This document shows positions 61,546-61,607 of a DNA stretch of 61,607 bases, in pieces (position 1 is the stretch's first letter; each line of letters starts with the position of its first letter). Both the position numbers and the translations under genes were made by a program. Location: positions 17,442 through 79,048 of the forward strand of contig NW_019776147.1 of assembly GCF_001039355.2 (NCBI RefSeq), in the 5' to 3' direction. Under the pieces are notes generated by a model, which searched no databases, was not told where the DNA came from, and saw only the letters and a list, made by a program, of their open reading frames with translations. The stretch is from Lingula anatina. Lineage: Eukaryota > Brachiopoda > Lingulata > Lingulida > Lingulidae.

Positions 61546-61569
61546 GGCGACGGCGACGGCGACGGCGAC
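61546..61569 (+). repeat. (GGCGAC)n short tract
   Basis: Four GGCGAC units followed by ATGAAC and further GGCGACGAC. Non-coding by context. Confidence 0.85.
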
Positions 61570-61607
61570 ATGAACGGCGACGACAGACGCAGGTGATGGC
61601 AATATGT

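Noticed and set aside
61546-61569. GGCGAC tract as a CRISPR-like or coding repeat
   Set aside because: A 6-bp microsatellite without spacers or a frame; eukaryotic context.

Overview
The window looks like repeat-rich, gene-poor nuclear DNA from a metazoan, most likely a marine invertebrate. A mollusc or other lophotrochozoan is my best guess. This rests on an AT-rich background, many CT/GA, CA/TG, ATT and poly-C microsatellites, frequent ACATGTA-type words, many short palindromic transposon-like elements, a degenerate LINE tail, and a single-exon class A GPCR behind a eukaryotic splice acceptor. The species cannot be fixed from the sequence alone. Three isolated N bases (12061, 55483, 58913) show that this is an assembly with unresolved positions.

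Only one protein-coding gene is well supported. It is an intronless coding sequence at 27240-28595 (+) for a 451-residue rhodopsin-type (class A) GPCR. A good 3' splice site lies 237 bp upstream of the start codon, so at least one 5' non-coding exon must lie further upstream, but I could not place it. The 5' leader carries a four-codon upstream ORF. The region just after the stop holds an (ATTT)n tract on the sense strand. The receptor is unusual in lacking the TM4 tryptophan and in having T-Y-L-P where TM6 normally has C-W-x-P. Its ligand is not predictable here.

Layout: 1-5.7 kb holds a GA microsatellite, a cluster of TGACGT half-sites, two palindromic MITE-like elements and a 5'-truncated, frameshifted LINE C-terminus. 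5.7-10.2 kb is unassigned. 10.25-13.85 kb is a near-identical direct duplication of about 1.8 kb with an N and poly-C at the junction. 14.5-14.8 kb is a pentanucleotide array with higher-order structure. 15-27 kb is non-coding DNA upstream of the GPCR, with a long CT tract, a hAT-like palindromic element and small duplications. 27-29 kb is the GPCR locus. 30-57 kb carries many MITE-like elements, including a dense cluster at 50.2-53.3 kb where one TTAA-flanked element has inserted into another. 58.7-59.1 kb is a CT tract. 59.97-61.5 kb is three consecutive minisatellite arrays with different periods.

Nothing suggests an operon, a CRISPR array, a prophage or a multi-gene system. The strongest second-look items are the divergent GPCR, the nested MITE with an empty-site comparison inside the same window, a multi-copy palindromic family (six copies or fragments) around the locus, and the 1.8-kb duplication, which may be an assembly artefact.
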